NCBI GenBank assembly: GCA_902826615.1
Contig: CADEFN010000001.1
Coordinates: 620,001-684,000, forward strand
Direction: 5' to 3'
Length of the DNA stretch: 64,000 bases
DNA from: an uncultured Gemmatimonadota bacterium
GTDB taxonomy: Bacteria; Gemmatimonadota; Gemmatimonadetes; Gemmatimonadales; Gemmatimonadaceae
The notes under the pieces are model-generated. The model searched no databases. It was not told the DNA's origin and worked only from the letters and a program-made list of their open reading frames with translations. Position numbers and translations under genes: made by a program. Below, piece by piece: positions 9,401-17,702 of this stretch. Numbering within the stretch: position 1 is the stretch's first letter; each line of letters opens with the position of its first letter.

Positions 9401-9703
9401 GACCGCTACCACGCCCGCCACCAGACAGCCAAAAAACGCGACGATGTACTCCAGCCCCGGCGGCACCAGGAGGAGGACACGCTCGCCCGGGACCGTGTGC
9501 TCCCTCAGGTGGGCGGCGACGCGATGGGCCTGTGTGTCGAGCTCCTGGTACGTGAGTGTGCCGTCGGTAATGCCGTCGCCAACCAGGAAGGTGAAAACCG
9601 TATCGTTAGGCTGTCGAGCAGCCCGGTAGGCGAGCACGTCCACAAGAGTGCGGACGCCAGCGGCTCGCGCATCGTCTGGCAGCAGGGGCGGGGGCATGTG
9701 CAT
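6488..9703 (-). CDS. trifunctional fatty acyl-AMP ligase - acyl carrier protein - serine palmitoyltransferase-like fusion
   Basis: One 1071-residue chain (ATG at 9703, a second ATG at 9697) carries three domains. Residues 1-570 are a fatty-acyl-AMP ligase: QYTSGSTSEPRG (181-192), WLPPFHDMGLIGG, the YGLAEA motif (335-340) and a C-terminal subdomain with SGKLRR. Residues 575-645 are an acyl carrier protein with LGLDSLG, phosphopantetheine Ser607. Residues 680-1071 are a PLP alpha-oxoamine synthase (SPT/KBL/AOS family) with VDEAHATG (Asp874, His877) and the Schiff-base Lys909 in GTLSKALCSTGG. A fatty acid would be activated as AMP ester, loaded on the ACP and condensed in cis with an amino acid, probably serine, to a 3-keto-amine. 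The first gene of the operon; usually these are separate proteins. 8-amino-7-oxononanoate-like or secondary-metabolite synthesis is the alternative. Confidence 0.85.
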   Translation of the reverse strand: MHMPPPLLPDDARAAGVRTLVDVLAYRAARQPNDTVFTFLVGDGITDGTLTYQELDTQAHRVAAHLREHTVPGERVLLLVPPGLEYIVAFFGCLVAGVVAVPAYPPHPRRGDPRLSHLVTDCDARIALVTRALLSRGEGWLSGATALRTLRTLDIHRLITEPAPGPTERAQITGGTLAMLQYTSGSTSEPRGVMLTHDNLLHNSRIIHRVTAHREGDRAVFWLPPFHDMGLIGGIIQPVYAHVPATLMAPATFLQRPARWLEAMSATRATTTSAPNSAYDLCVDRISEAERRSLDLSAWRVGFNGAEFVRAETIERFYQCFAASGLGRDVLFPCYGLAEATLLVAGGVAAHAAATDDAAVSCGTPDPEVAVTIVDPDSGMPLNEGSVGEIWVSSGSVAGGYWARPELSATTFHARLPDDTRHWLKTGDLGTLEAGQLVVTGRLKDLVIIAGRNIYPQDIELAASRAHPSVRASGVAAFSTIQQGVEQLIVVAEVIRQHRPELNGAVCHAIRSAVAGATGVGADRVILVRANTLPRTSSGKLRRQACRAACSDDVLDIVHDWRRPNADAAPPAESLMAFVIDWVTQELTLKPDAVLPHMSLRQLGLDSLGVTHLSLALEERLERRVTTAELWDHRDIAAMVHALVGEERASPWHSDGHVDPQTADVDAWPEVAAAERRRAALLDVAGPDTFFQVHEGISGRMTTVGGRTLLNFASYDYLGLAGHVEVIRGAQEAIERWGTTVSASRLVAGGRPVHHALEAELAALTGVDDALTFVGGHATNVTTIAHLMGRDDLICVDALVHNSAMQGATFSGARVVSFPHNDWEALDHQLHRMRFRYRRALVVIEGVYSADGDIPELERFLQLCERHHALLMVDEAHATGVLGATGRGLAEHAGVDPRRVDIWMGTLSKALCSTGGYIAGRHGLVNYLKTTAPGFVFSVGLSPAAAGAALAALRLLHAEPERVRQLQANVRTLVAHCTALGLNTGRAGVAGVVPIIVGDTETAVRASAAVRALGVNVPPMIPPAVAEGAARLRLFVSASHTADDLRRAGDVVAQAMASVAAAREPLSITTS

Positions 9704-9979
9704 GGGTCGACAGCAAAGGTAGCCATCCAGCGGGCCTGGTGAGGTGACGCCGTTGTGCCCGACATCACGACTCTCATCACAGCTCCCATCACCCCGCCGA
9801 GGACCGACACGACCCCGCGCGCGGCCCAGTCCGGTACGGGCGCGTGGCAGGTGACCACCTCCGCGCGCCATCGGCCACCTGGCCGGGGAGGCACGGCCAT
9901 CCTGACCGCTCTGTTGCAGAAGGAGAGAAACGGCGTCGATACCTGAGATCATAGAACCCCAACCCAATCACGCACCCGC

Positions 9980-10960
9980 ATGAAAAAGTCTGTCCTCTTC
10001 CTTCTCACCCTGGGTGCCGCCTCCCCGGTCCTGGCACAGTCGGCGTCGTTGTCACCGAGCTGCGTCTCGGCATCGGCCATCACCCAGGATGCCTGTCAGA
10101 AGACCATCGATCTCTTCGAGACCATGGCCCCGCAATTTGGCACCAGCTTGTCGGCGGGGGCCGGCGTGCTCGGCCAGCCTGAGGCGTTAGGCGCGCTCGG
10201 CCGCTTTGCCATCGGGGTGCGCGTGAACGGGATGCGTGGCGCCCTTCCGCTGTTTGCTGATGTGGCGCCGTCGGTCACGGGAGCCGTGGCCTCTGCCTAT
10301 GGCTCGCAGGAACAGGTGATGGGCTTTGCCACCGTTGACGGCGCCTTCGGCATCTTCAAGGGATTTGCCACGCCGGCGGTGAGGTTCCTGGCGATTGATG
10401 CGCTCGCCAACGCGTCGTACATCCCGTCGCTCGAACTCGGCAGCGTCTCACTCAGCACGGTGGCCAAGTCGGTGCGCATGGGATACGGCGCGCGTGTGGG
10501 CGTGATTCAGGAAGGGCATGCCACGCCGGCGCTGTCGGTGGTGTACCTGCGCCGCGGCACGCCCGGGATCAACCTCTCGGTTCGCCCAGGTGACGACGAG
10601 CTCAGAGCCTCGGACATCGGCTTTGATGTCTCTTCGATTCGCGCCACACTCGGCAAGACCTTCGGGCCGATCGGCCTGCTCGTTGGAGCGGGGAGCGATC
10701 AGATGGAAGGGCAGGCGACAGTGTCGGCGCGCGTCACGCATCAGGGGGTGACGGTACAAGCCGATCCTTTCCAGGTGTCGCAGGATCGCAAGGAAACCAG
10801 CTTCTTCGGTGAGGCGTCGCTGCGCATGGGCCCGCTGCACCTGGTGGGCGGTGTGGGGCGTAACAACGGCTCCGCCGTCGCGACCTACAACACGTATGAT
10901 GCCGCGACCACGGGCACCTCGCGCAACTTCGCCACGCTGAGCCTGGTGATCGTGCGCTAA
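9980..10960 (+). CDS. predicted outer-membrane beta-barrel protein
   Basis: The 326-residue product has a clear signal peptide (MKKSVLFLLTLGAASPVLAQ, cleavage after LAQ) and then a Gly/Ser/Ala-rich, alternating hydrophobic pattern ending in a C-terminal strand (NFATLSLVIVR), as in small outer-membrane barrels. Two Cys near residues 29-40 could form a disulfide. I recognise no named family. It is divergent from the sphingolipid operon; the 276-nt region between them must hold both promoters, though I see no convincing consensus there. A strong hairpin follows its stop. Confidence 0.7.
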   Translation: MKKSVLFLLTLGAASPVLAQSASLSPSCVSASAITQDACQKTIDLFETMAPQFGTSLSAGAGVLGQPEALGALGRFAIGVRVNGMRGALPLFADVAPSVTGAVASAYGSQEQVMGFATVDGAFGIFKGFATPAVRFLAIDALANASYIPSLELGSVSLSTVAKSVRMGYGARVGVIQEGHATPALSVVYLRRGTPGINLSVRPGDDELRASDIGFDVSSIRATLGKTFGPIGLLVGAGSDQMEGQATVSARVTHQGVTVQADPFQVSQDRKETSFFGEASLRMGPLHLVGGVGRNNGSAVATYNTYDAATTGTSRNFATLSLVIVR

Positions 10961-10974
10961 CACGGCGTCATGTG

Positions 10975-11019
10975 GGGCCCGGAGGTTACTCGCTCAGCCA
11001 GAGCGAGCCCTCCGGGGCC
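10975..11019. terminator. bidirectional hairpin between convergent genes
   Basis: The arms GGGCCCGGAGG and CCTCCGGGGCC enclose a second perfect stem, CTCGCTC/GAGCGAG, around a short AGCCA loop, giving a long near-continuous helix with one mismatch near the base. It lies between two convergent genes. There is no T tract on either strand, so it may act as an RNA-stabilising or factor-assisted terminator. Confidence 0.6.
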
Positions 11020-11030
11020 GCACAACGCAA

Positions 11031-13973
11031 TCAGTTCATCCAGACGTCTTCGAGCACGGTCACGGTCTTGGTGAACTCCTTGCCATCGACCGTCAGGGTC
11101 ACGAGGTAGGCTCCCGGCTGAGCCAGTGTGCCAATGCGCGGGCCACCCTGACCGCCACCCCCACCGCCACCGCCTCCGAAGCCGCCACCGCAGGCGTTGC
11201 CACCACCACCGCCGCCACCGCCGAACCCACCACCCTGGCCCGGTTGAACCTGGCGCAAGTCGCTGCAGAGATTCCACTGCACGCGATTCATGCCAGCGGT
11301 TTTTGTCCCATCGATGTTGCGGACAAACCCGCCGTTGCCAAGATCGCGAATGGCGATCTTCACATCGCTGGCCGGGTTTTTCAGGTGGTACGCGATCGCC
11401 GTGCCCGCCGGCGCGTTGCTGCCTTCGTAGTTCTTGTTCCCGGTCACCGAGCGTCGCATGCGAATGTCTTCCCTCCAGCGCACGGCATTCCGTGGCTCGA
11501 AGAGTGTCACGTCCTGCTGCATGACGGCGGGCGTGAGCTGCTGCAGGGCGCTGACATCATCCATGATCCAGACACTGCGGCCGTGCGTGGAGAGGACGAG
11601 GTCGTTGTCGCGCGGATGAACAATCACATCGTCGATGCGCACCACCGGCAGGTTGGTCATGAACTTCTTCCAGCTGCGCCCTTCGTCGAGCGAGGTGAAA
11701 AAGCCGTACTCGGTGGCGGCGTACAGCAGGTCCTTGTTGCGTGGGTCCTGGCGGATGGAGTTCACATTGCCGAACGACGGCAGATTGCCGATGATCGGGC
11801 TCCAGGTCGCGCCATAGTCACGTGTTACGTAGATGTAGGGCTTGAGGTCGTCGTGGCGGTGACCATCGAGCGAGACAAAGGCGGTGCCGAGTTCGAAGTG
11901 CGAGGGTTCAACCCGCGAGACGTAGTACTCGCGCGTCCCGCCCGGGATGTTCTTGCCGACTTCGGTGAACGTCTTCCCGCCGTCACGGGTGACCTGGACG
12001 TTGCCGTCGTCCGAGCCCACCCACATCACGTCAGCAGAGATGTGCGATTGTGCCACGGTAATGATGGTGCCGTAGAATGAGACACCATCGTTCTTGGCGT
12101 TGATGCAGGTGCCGGCCCGCTGCCGGTTGCAGGACGGGAGCGATCCCTTGAGCCCCATGATTTCGCGATCGTCGCGATTGACCGATTTGGTGAGGTCCCC
12201 GCTGGTCCACCAGGTCGCGCCGCGGTCACGGGAGATGAAGAGGCGATTGGCGCCGGTGATGATGGTGCTGGCGTCGTGCGGGGAAATTTCGATGGGCGTA
12301 TTCCAGTTCCAGCGCAGGACGGCACCTGGCTCGAGGGGCGGAAAGACGTTAGGCGCACCACCACCGGGGCCGCCAAAGTTCACGCCACCATCGGGCCCGC
12401 GCTGCGGAGCACGCGGCCGGATACTCACCGACGTTCCGGCGCGCAGGTCGAGCCGGTTGATGTTTCCGTTCTGCGACTCGCTGTACATGATGTTCGGGTC
12501 GGTGGGATCGACCTGGGTGTAAAAGCCGTCACCGCCTCCCACGCGATACCAGTCCTGCAGCAGGATCGGCCCCGAACGCACCGAGCTGGGTCCGCACCAC
12601 GATCCATTGTCCTGGAGACCTGTACAGACGGTGTAGGGGCGCTTCATGTCGACCGACGCGTGATAGGGCTGCCCCACCGCCCACGAGCGCAGTGACTCCC
12701 AGGTGTCACCGCCATCCCAGGAGACGTCGACTGAACCATCGTTGCCGTACATCACGTGCTTGCCGTTGGACGGATTGATCCAGATGGCATGGTGATCCAC
12801 GTGCCCCTGGCCCTGCAGGGGCTTGAAGCTCTTGGCGCCGTCCACCGACTTCTGCGAGTTCACGCCACCGACAAAGACGATGTTCTCGTCGCTGGGGTCC
12901 ACGCGAATCTGCGAGAAATACATCGGGCGCTGATTTTCATTGCTGCGGAACTGCCAGTTGCGTCCACCGTCATTCGAACGCCAGATACCACTCACGTTCT
13001 CGTCAGGCGGAAGGTTCTGCTGCTGCCCGAAGCCGCCCCCGCCCCCGCCCCCACCGCCCCCACCAGCCTGTGGCTGACCCGAACGGGTGCCGGCCTGGAT
13101 CGGCTCGGCGCTTGGGCCCACTTCCATCTGGGCGTAGATCACCGACGGATTCGAACGCGACCAGTCGAGCGCGATGCGCCCCGTGACGCCGCGTGGAAGC
13201 CCGTTACCGCTCACCTTCGACCACGATTGCCCGCCATTGGTGCTGCGGTAGATCCCGTTCTCCGGTCCACCCGACGCAAATCCCCACGACGTGCGCCGCC
13301 GAGTGTACATGGCGGCAAAGAGGATGTTCGGGTCGCGCGGGTGGATGATGAGGTCCGTGGCACCCGTGTTTTCATCGATGTAGAAGACCTTCGTCCAGCT
13401 CGCCCCGCCGTCTGTGGTCTTGTAGATGCCACGCTCCGGATTGGGCCCGAAGAGATGCCCGACTGCGGCCACCCACACCGTGTTGGGGTCGCGCGGGTGC
13501 ACAATCACGCGAGCAATCGACTGCGTCTCGCGCAACCCGATCTGCGTGAAGGTCTTGCCACCATCGGTGGTTTTGTACATCCCATCGCCAAAGGAGGAAC
13601 TCTGCCGATTGTTAGGCTCCCCCGTGCCGATGTAGATGATGTCGGGATTCGACTGGGCGATGCCGATGTCGCCGACCGAGTGCGTGGAGTACGTGTCGAA
13701 GATGGGTGTCCACGTGGTGCCCATGTTGATGGTCTTCCACAACCCGCCGGTGGCAAATCCCACGTACTGAATGGACGGATTGTTCTCGACCACCGCGATG
13801 TCGTTGACGCGGCCGCCCTGCCCGACGGGTCCGATCGATCGCCAGCTGAATCCGCGCAGCAGGGGGTCGTCGGCAGCGTTGAGCAGCGGCGCGGCGGGAG
13901 TAGTGGGGCCCTGGGCGGCGGCCGGCAAGGCCGCGGCGAGGGCGAGGAGCGAGAGGGCGACTCTTCGGAACAT
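11031..13973 (-). CDS. exported sortilin/BNR-repeat beta-propeller protein
   Basis: The 980-residue product starts at the ATG at 13973, with a GGAG site six bases upstream and a signal peptide (LSLLALAAALPAAAQ). It contains many Asp-box (BNR) units of the S-x-D-x-G-x-x-W type, for example TDGGKTFTQI, TDGGASWTKV, NDGGRNWQF, RDRGATWW and LDEGRSWKK, which form one or two large propellers of the VPS10/sortilin, xyloglucanase-like class common in this phylum. The C-terminal about 130 residues form an Ig-like strand region preceded by two long poly-Gly tracts; another poly-Gly tract lies inside the propeller (from codons at about 13034-13066). Probably a secreted or surface glycan- or protein-binding protein; substrate unknown. 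Confidence 0.8.
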   Translation of the reverse strand: MFRRVALSLLALAAALPAAAQGPTTPAAPLLNAADDPLLRGFSWRSIGPVGQGGRVNDIAVVENNPSIQYVGFATGGLWKTINMGTTWTPIFDTYSTHSVGDIGIAQSNPDIIYIGTGEPNNRQSSSFGDGMYKTTDGGKTFTQIGLRETQSIARVIVHPRDPNTVWVAAVGHLFGPNPERGIYKTTDGGASWTKVFYIDENTGATDLIIHPRDPNILFAAMYTRRRTSWGFASGGPENGIYRSTNGGQSWSKVSGNGLPRGVTGRIALDWSRSNPSVIYAQMEVGPSAEPIQAGTRSGQPQAGGGGGGGGGGGFGQQQNLPPDENVSGIWRSNDGGRNWQFRSNENQRPMYFSQIRVDPSDENIVFVGGVNSQKSVDGAKSFKPLQGQGHVDHHAIWINPSNGKHVMYGNDGSVDVSWDGGDTWESLRSWAVGQPYHASVDMKRPYTVCTGLQDNGSWCGPSSVRSGPILLQDWYRVGGGDGFYTQVDPTDPNIMYSESQNGNINRLDLRAGTSVSIRPRAPQRGPDGGVNFGGPGGGAPNVFPPLEPGAVLRWNWNTPIEISPHDASTIITGANRLFISRDRGATWWTSGDLTKSVNRDDREIMGLKGSLPSCNRQRAGTCINAKNDGVSFYGTIITVAQSHISADVMWVGSDDGNVQVTRDGGKTFTEVGKNIPGGTREYYVSRVEPSHFELGTAFVSLDGHRHDDLKPYIYVTRDYGATWSPIIGNLPSFGNVNSIRQDPRNKDLLYAATEYGFFTSLDEGRSWKKFMTNLPVVRIDDVIVHPRDNDLVLSTHGRSVWIMDDVSALQQLTPAVMQQDVTLFEPRNAVRWREDIRMRRSVTGNKNYEGSNAPAGTAIAYHLKNPASDVKIAIRDLGNGGFVRNIDGTKTAGMNRVQWNLCSDLRQVQPGQGGGFGGGGGGGGNACGGGFGGGGGGGGGQGGPRIGTLAQPGAYLVTLTVDGKEFTKTVTVLEDVWMN

Positions 13974-14090
13974 GGGCACTCCGGACGTTTTGAGGTGCTG
14001 GCGAACGGCACGACGACATACGTCCGGGACGTGCGAAACGCTAGGGCGAGCGGGGGCGCGAACGGGCTTCCCGGCACGCCGGACCGACAA

Positions 14091-14104
14091 CGCCGCTAAC
14101 GGCG
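14091..14104 (-). terminator. short hairpin containing the GMC gene stop codon
   Basis: CGCCG and CGGCG arms (5 bp) surround a CTAA loop; on the minus strand the loop TTAG includes the TAG stop of the GMC oxidoreductase gene. It is small and has no T tract, so a terminator role is only possible. Confidence 0.3.
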
Positions 14105-15589
14105 GTAGTCCTCCCGGATTCCTTCGGCGACCCTGTCGGCGAGCGCCATGATCGTGAGATACGGATTGATCTCGAGGGAGTCGGGGAACAATGAGGCGTC
14201 GGCCACCCTGAGCCAGGGGACGCCGTAGACACGGCCCCGCGAGTCGGTCACCCCTTTGCCAGGCGGCCCCATGCCACACCCGCCCATGAGGTGCGCCGCG
14301 GAGATGGAAAGCCGGCCGGGAATGAAATGCTCCTCGAGAATAAGATCGTCGAGGCGGTAGGCGTCCTGCCGGTCGATCAGGCAGGGGTCCGCTGGTGGCG
14401 CATGGACTCGTTTGGCACCCGCCGCAAAGAAGATCCGCGCCGACATGCGTGTGGCCGCCACCATCGAGCGTCGTACGGCCGGTGTGAAGGTGTAGTGCAC
14501 CACAGCCTTCCCCGATTTGTCTACGGTGATCCGGTTTTCAGGAACCGCCTTGTCGCACGCCAGCACCAGGATCATCTGCAGGCGGGGAAACGCCGTCATG
14601 AATGCGCTGTGATCGGGCCCGAAGCCGGTGAGGTTCTTGGCTGTCACAAAGGGGAAGTACATGCATGTCTCGAGGACAAACCCTTCCTGGCGCGCCCGAT
14701 CGAGGTAGTAACTCTTGGGATGCCCTACATCGTTAGTGATGTCGCGGTCATGCTCTGCCACCAGAATCTGCGCCGGATGACAGGTAAATCCCCGCCCCAG
14801 CCCGGGCACTCCCGCCGTCACTGCTGAACGCAGCAACAATGCGCTCGTGCCCACCGACCCGGCACATGAGACCACCTGTCGGGCGTTGATCCGGTACTCG
14901 CCAGGGGCCCATTCCGGCTCGCGACCTTTGGCACCAGGCGGTTTGGCGTGTACCCGCACCACCGCAGCCTTTTCCTCCAGCCGAATCACCTCGGTGCGTG
15001 TGATGACCTCGACCCCCTGTCGCTCGGCGTCCGGCAGCTGCACCCGATGGGTGCCCATCTTGGCGGAGTTGGGGCACCCCAGGTTGCATAACGAGGATCC
15101 CTTGCAGCCATGCACATTGAGCGGGAACTGCTCGGCCTTGAGTCCCAGCCGGTGGCACCCCGTGAAGAAGAGTTTGTTGTTGTCGTTGAGGAGCACGCGG
15201 GGGAGGTAGTGCACATGGTTTTGCGCCATGTACTTCCGGCAGCGTTGTTCGATGTCGGCATGCTCGAGGCCGGGCACGTACCACTCGCGAATGACATGAT
15301 CAGGCGCCACCAGCGATGTGCCGGTATACACCACCGTCGAGCCGCCAAAGAGGCGACCCATGGCGAGGGTCATGGTGCCGTCGGCGGTCAGGAACCCACC
15401 CTGATCCTCGTACAACGCACCTGCCATGTCGCCTTCCGAGCCTGTGAACTCGTGCGGGTCGAGACGCGGCCCCTGTTCGAGCACCAGGATGCGCACACCC
15501 TGCGACACCATCGGAGCCAGTGCCGCGGCCATGGTGCCTCCACCCGCGCCCGATCCGACGACGACAATGTCGTACTCGCGCGTTTCCAT
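14096..15589 (-). CDS. GMC-family FAD-dependent oxidoreductase
   Basis: The 497-residue flavoprotein (ATG at 15589, overlapping the preceding stop by one base) begins with the FAD-binding VVVGSGAGGG (about 9-18). It has the cysteine-rich CKGSSLCNLGCPNSAK segment typical of the choline-dehydrogenase/gluconate-dehydrogenase branch of GMC enzymes, and ends with the active-site regions SAAHLMGGCG (His) and EINPYLTIMALADRVAE (Asn). The companion small-subunit gene just upstream supports a membrane- or periplasm-linked dehydrogenase that passes electrons to a cytochrome. The alcohol or sugar substrate cannot be read from the sequence. Confidence 0.87.
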   Translation of the reverse strand: METREYDIVVVGSGAGGGTMAAALAPMVSQGVRILVLEQGPRLDPHEFTGSEGDMAGALYEDQGGFLTADGTMTLAMGRLFGGSTVVYTGTSLVAPDHVIREWYVPGLEHADIEQRCRKYMAQNHVHYLPRVLLNDNNKLFFTGCHRLGLKAEQFPLNVHGCKGSSLCNLGCPNSAKMGTHRVQLPDAERQGVEVITRTEVIRLEEKAAVVRVHAKPPGAKGREPEWAPGEYRINARQVVSCAGSVGTSALLLRSAVTAGVPGLGRGFTCHPAQILVAEHDRDITNDVGHPKSYYLDRARQEGFVLETCMYFPFVTAKNLTGFGPDHSAFMTAFPRLQMILVLACDKAVPENRITVDKSGKAVVHYTFTPAVRRSMVAATRMSARIFFAAGAKRVHAPPADPCLIDRQDAYRLDDLILEEHFIPGRLSISAAHLMGGCGMGPPGKGVTDSRGRVYGVPWLRVADASLFPDSLEINPYLTIMALADRVAEGIREDYRR

Positions 15590-16041
15590 CAGAGATCGGT
15601 GGGAACGGCGCCGTCCGACGCGGCCTCTTCGCCGCCTCGTCTTCGTGCGCTCCATCCGTCCGGGTGCGCGCGATAGCCGAGTCGACCCTGCACGGCTGGC
15701 TGCCCGTAGTATCCCATGAAAATGAGGGTGCGGAGCCCCCACAAGCCGCGACGGATCAGCAGACGCGGTGATCGCTCCAGGCGGCGGCAGATCGCGAGAC
15801 GCGCCGCGAGGTCCAAACGCGAAAAGCGCCCTCGATGTGACAGGAGCGGGAGGTACTCGATTACCCGAAGGAAAAGGACGAGCTGCCGACGCATCGTCTC
15901 GGGGCGCTGAGACAACGCCGCTTCAACGCCACGCTCCAGCACCTCCCACTCCTTCGGTTCCAGCGCGGCCGTCTCTGGCACCACGGTCATCGCCACCGCC
16001 CGAAACGTCGCGCCTACGGGCAGTAGCACCGCAGCGGTCAT
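15589..16041 (-). CDS. small helical subunit of GMC dehydrogenase (gluconate 2-dehydrogenase subunit 3-like)
   Basis: A basic, helical protein of about 150 residues that ends with the segment FMGYYGQPAVQGRLGYR, a pattern found in the small partner proteins of GMC dehydrogenases. The stop overlaps the GMC start by one base, so the pair is translationally coupled. ATGs at 16068, 16041 and 15990 are all in frame; 16041 is chosen because it gives a hydrophobic N-terminus without overlapping much of the divergent HD-GYP gene. No heme or cofactor motif is visible. Confidence 0.65.
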   Translation of the reverse strand: MTAAVLLPVGATFRAVAMTVVPETAALEPKEWEVLERGVEAALSQRPETMRRQLVLFLRVIEYLPLLSHRGRFSRLDLAARLAICRRLERSPRLLIRRGLWGLRTLIFMGYYGQPAVQGRLGYRAHPDGWSARRRGGEEAASDGAVPTDL

Positions 16042-16087
16042 GGCTTTCGTGAGTTGCAGGTCGCACAAGGTACCGGCCGGTGTGTGG

Positions 16088-17560
16088 ATGAGCCACCCCG
16101 GCCATCGGGTTCAGCCGCCGACGCAAAGTGTCACGCTCCGGGAAAAGGAGGGAGGTGGTGCCTCGTCTCAAAGTGTGCATCTGTCATCCGTCGAGAATCC
16201 GGCTGTAGCTACCTCCCCCGGCGTGGCGGCATCGGGGGTGCTCGCGGCCCTTTCCCGCGCCCTCGACCTCACCGAAGGGCAACCGCTCGGACATTCCATG
16301 CGCGCCTGCCTCATCGGCATGCGCCTCGGGCAGGAGCTGGGGCTCGGGGAAGAGGACCTTGCCGCGTTGTACTATGCTCTGCTCCTCAAGGACGCCGGCT
16401 GCTCCAGTAACGCGGCCCGGATGGCGTCGATATTCGGCAGTGATGATCAGGTCATCAAGCCCCGCATGAAGGTGGTGGATTGGGATGACCGCATGCAGCT
16501 GGCCGTAGCCACCTGGCGCAGTTCGGGGCAGGGGCGCTCGTTAGGTGACCGGATGCGCCACTTTCTGGGGATCGCCCGGCAGGAGCACCTCACCCGTGAC
16601 CTGATTGCGACCCGCTGCGAACGGGGCGCCGACATCGCCCGTCGCCTCGGCTTTCCCGAAGGCACGGTCGAGGCCATTCGCTCGCTCGACGAACACTGGA
16701 ACGGGCAGGGACACCCCGAAGGCAAACGCGGTGACGAAATCCCTCTGCTCGCGCGCATTCTCAACATCGCCCAGACGGCCGAGGTGTTCTGGGTCACTCA
16801 GGGCCCCGACGCCACGCAGGCGATGTTGCTGGAGCGGCGCGGGCGCTGGTTCGATCCTCGACTGACCAACATCGTACTCGGCTGGATGCACGACCTCACG
16901 TTCTGGGGACAGGTGTCCAGCCTGGAAATCGAGTCGCACGTGGTGTCGCTGGAGCCCGCCAAGTGGGTGCGGCATGTGGACGAAGCGGGGCTGGACGAGA
17001 TCGCCCAGGCCTTTGCCGACATCATCGACGCCAAGTCGTCGTTCACCTACCGGCACTCGTCGCAGGTCGCGATGTATGCGGGCGCCATAATGGAGGCCCT
17101 GGGTACGCGCCCGGCGGATGTGGTGCTCACCCGGCGGGCCGGGCTCCTGCATGACATCGGGAAGGTGGGGATCTCGAGCCGCATTCTCGACAAGACCGGT
17201 GCCCTGGACGCCGAAGAGCGTGCGGCGATGCAGCGGCACCCGGAGTTCACCCTGGAGATCCTCCAGAACGTATCCGTGTTTTCCGAGTTTGCGCGCCGCG
17301 CCGCGCTGCACCACGAAAAACTGGACGGGACGGGGTATCCATGGGGTGTCGGGGCGGACGAACTCGATCGAACGGCGCGCGCGCTGGCGGTGGCGGATAT
17401 CTACGAAGCACTCACTGCTGACCGTCCGTACCGGGCCGGGATGCCGGTGGGCCGTGCCCTGGGCATTCTCGAATCAGAGAAGGGCACCAAACTCGACGCC
17501 GAAGCGGTAGATACCCTGGCCGGGCTGGTGACCGAGGGCGAGGTGCCGCTGGCGCTGTAA
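16088..17560 (+). CDS. HD-GYP domain cyclic-di-GMP phosphodiesterase with an extra N-terminal HD-like domain
   Basis: The 490-residue product has a C-terminal HD-GYP domain with the complete catalytic set: HDIGKVGI (His355, Asp356), HHEKLDGTGYP (Gly416-Tyr417-Pro418) and ADIYEALTADRPYR. These hydrolyse c-di-GMP. The N-terminal half is HD-like too (LGHSMRACLIGMRLG, LYYALLLKDAGC, LDEHWNGQGHPEG) but lacks a canonical HD pair, so it is probably a degenerate copy with a sensory or structural role. Start uncertain: ATG at 16088 is used; a strong AAGGAGGGAGG at 16145-16155 lies 19 nt before an in-frame GTG at 16175, too far for normal use. No REC or PAS domain is present. Confidence 0.85.
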   Translation: MSHPGHRVQPPTQSVTLREKEGGGASSQSVHLSSVENPAVATSPGVAASGVLAALSRALDLTEGQPLGHSMRACLIGMRLGQELGLGEEDLAALYYALLLKDAGCSSNAARMASIFGSDDQVIKPRMKVVDWDDRMQLAVATWRSSGQGRSLGDRMRHFLGIARQEHLTRDLIATRCERGADIARRLGFPEGTVEAIRSLDEHWNGQGHPEGKRGDEIPLLARILNIAQTAEVFWVTQGPDATQAMLLERRGRWFDPRLTNIVLGWMHDLTFWGQVSSLEIESHVVSLEPAKWVRHVDEAGLDEIAQAFADIIDAKSSFTYRHSSQVAMYAGAIMEALGTRPADVVLTRRAGLLHDIGKVGISSRILDKTGALDAEERAAMQRHPEFTLEILQNVSVFSEFARRAALHHEKLDGTGYPWGVGADELDRTARALAVADIYEALTADRPYRAGMPVGRALGILESEKGTKLDAEAVDTLAGLVTEGEVPLAL

Positions 17561-17702
17561 ACGGCAGCAGCCCGTGGGCGTGGTGCACGGCCACCCGCGG
17601 AGCCATCTCCCTTGCTTCGGGCTCGGGCTCATGCGAGGTTCTGCGCGACGTCCGCCGCCCGCGCCTAACGTGGCTTGTGCGGTTCCCCAACGCCCGCGCC
17701 CT

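Noticed and set aside
6938-9742. Large plus-strand open frame of 934 codons opposite the fusion gene
   Set aside because: Shadow of the GC-rich minus-strand gene: no recognisable domain, His/Arg/Gly-rich composition, and the minus strand carries complete catalytic motifs.
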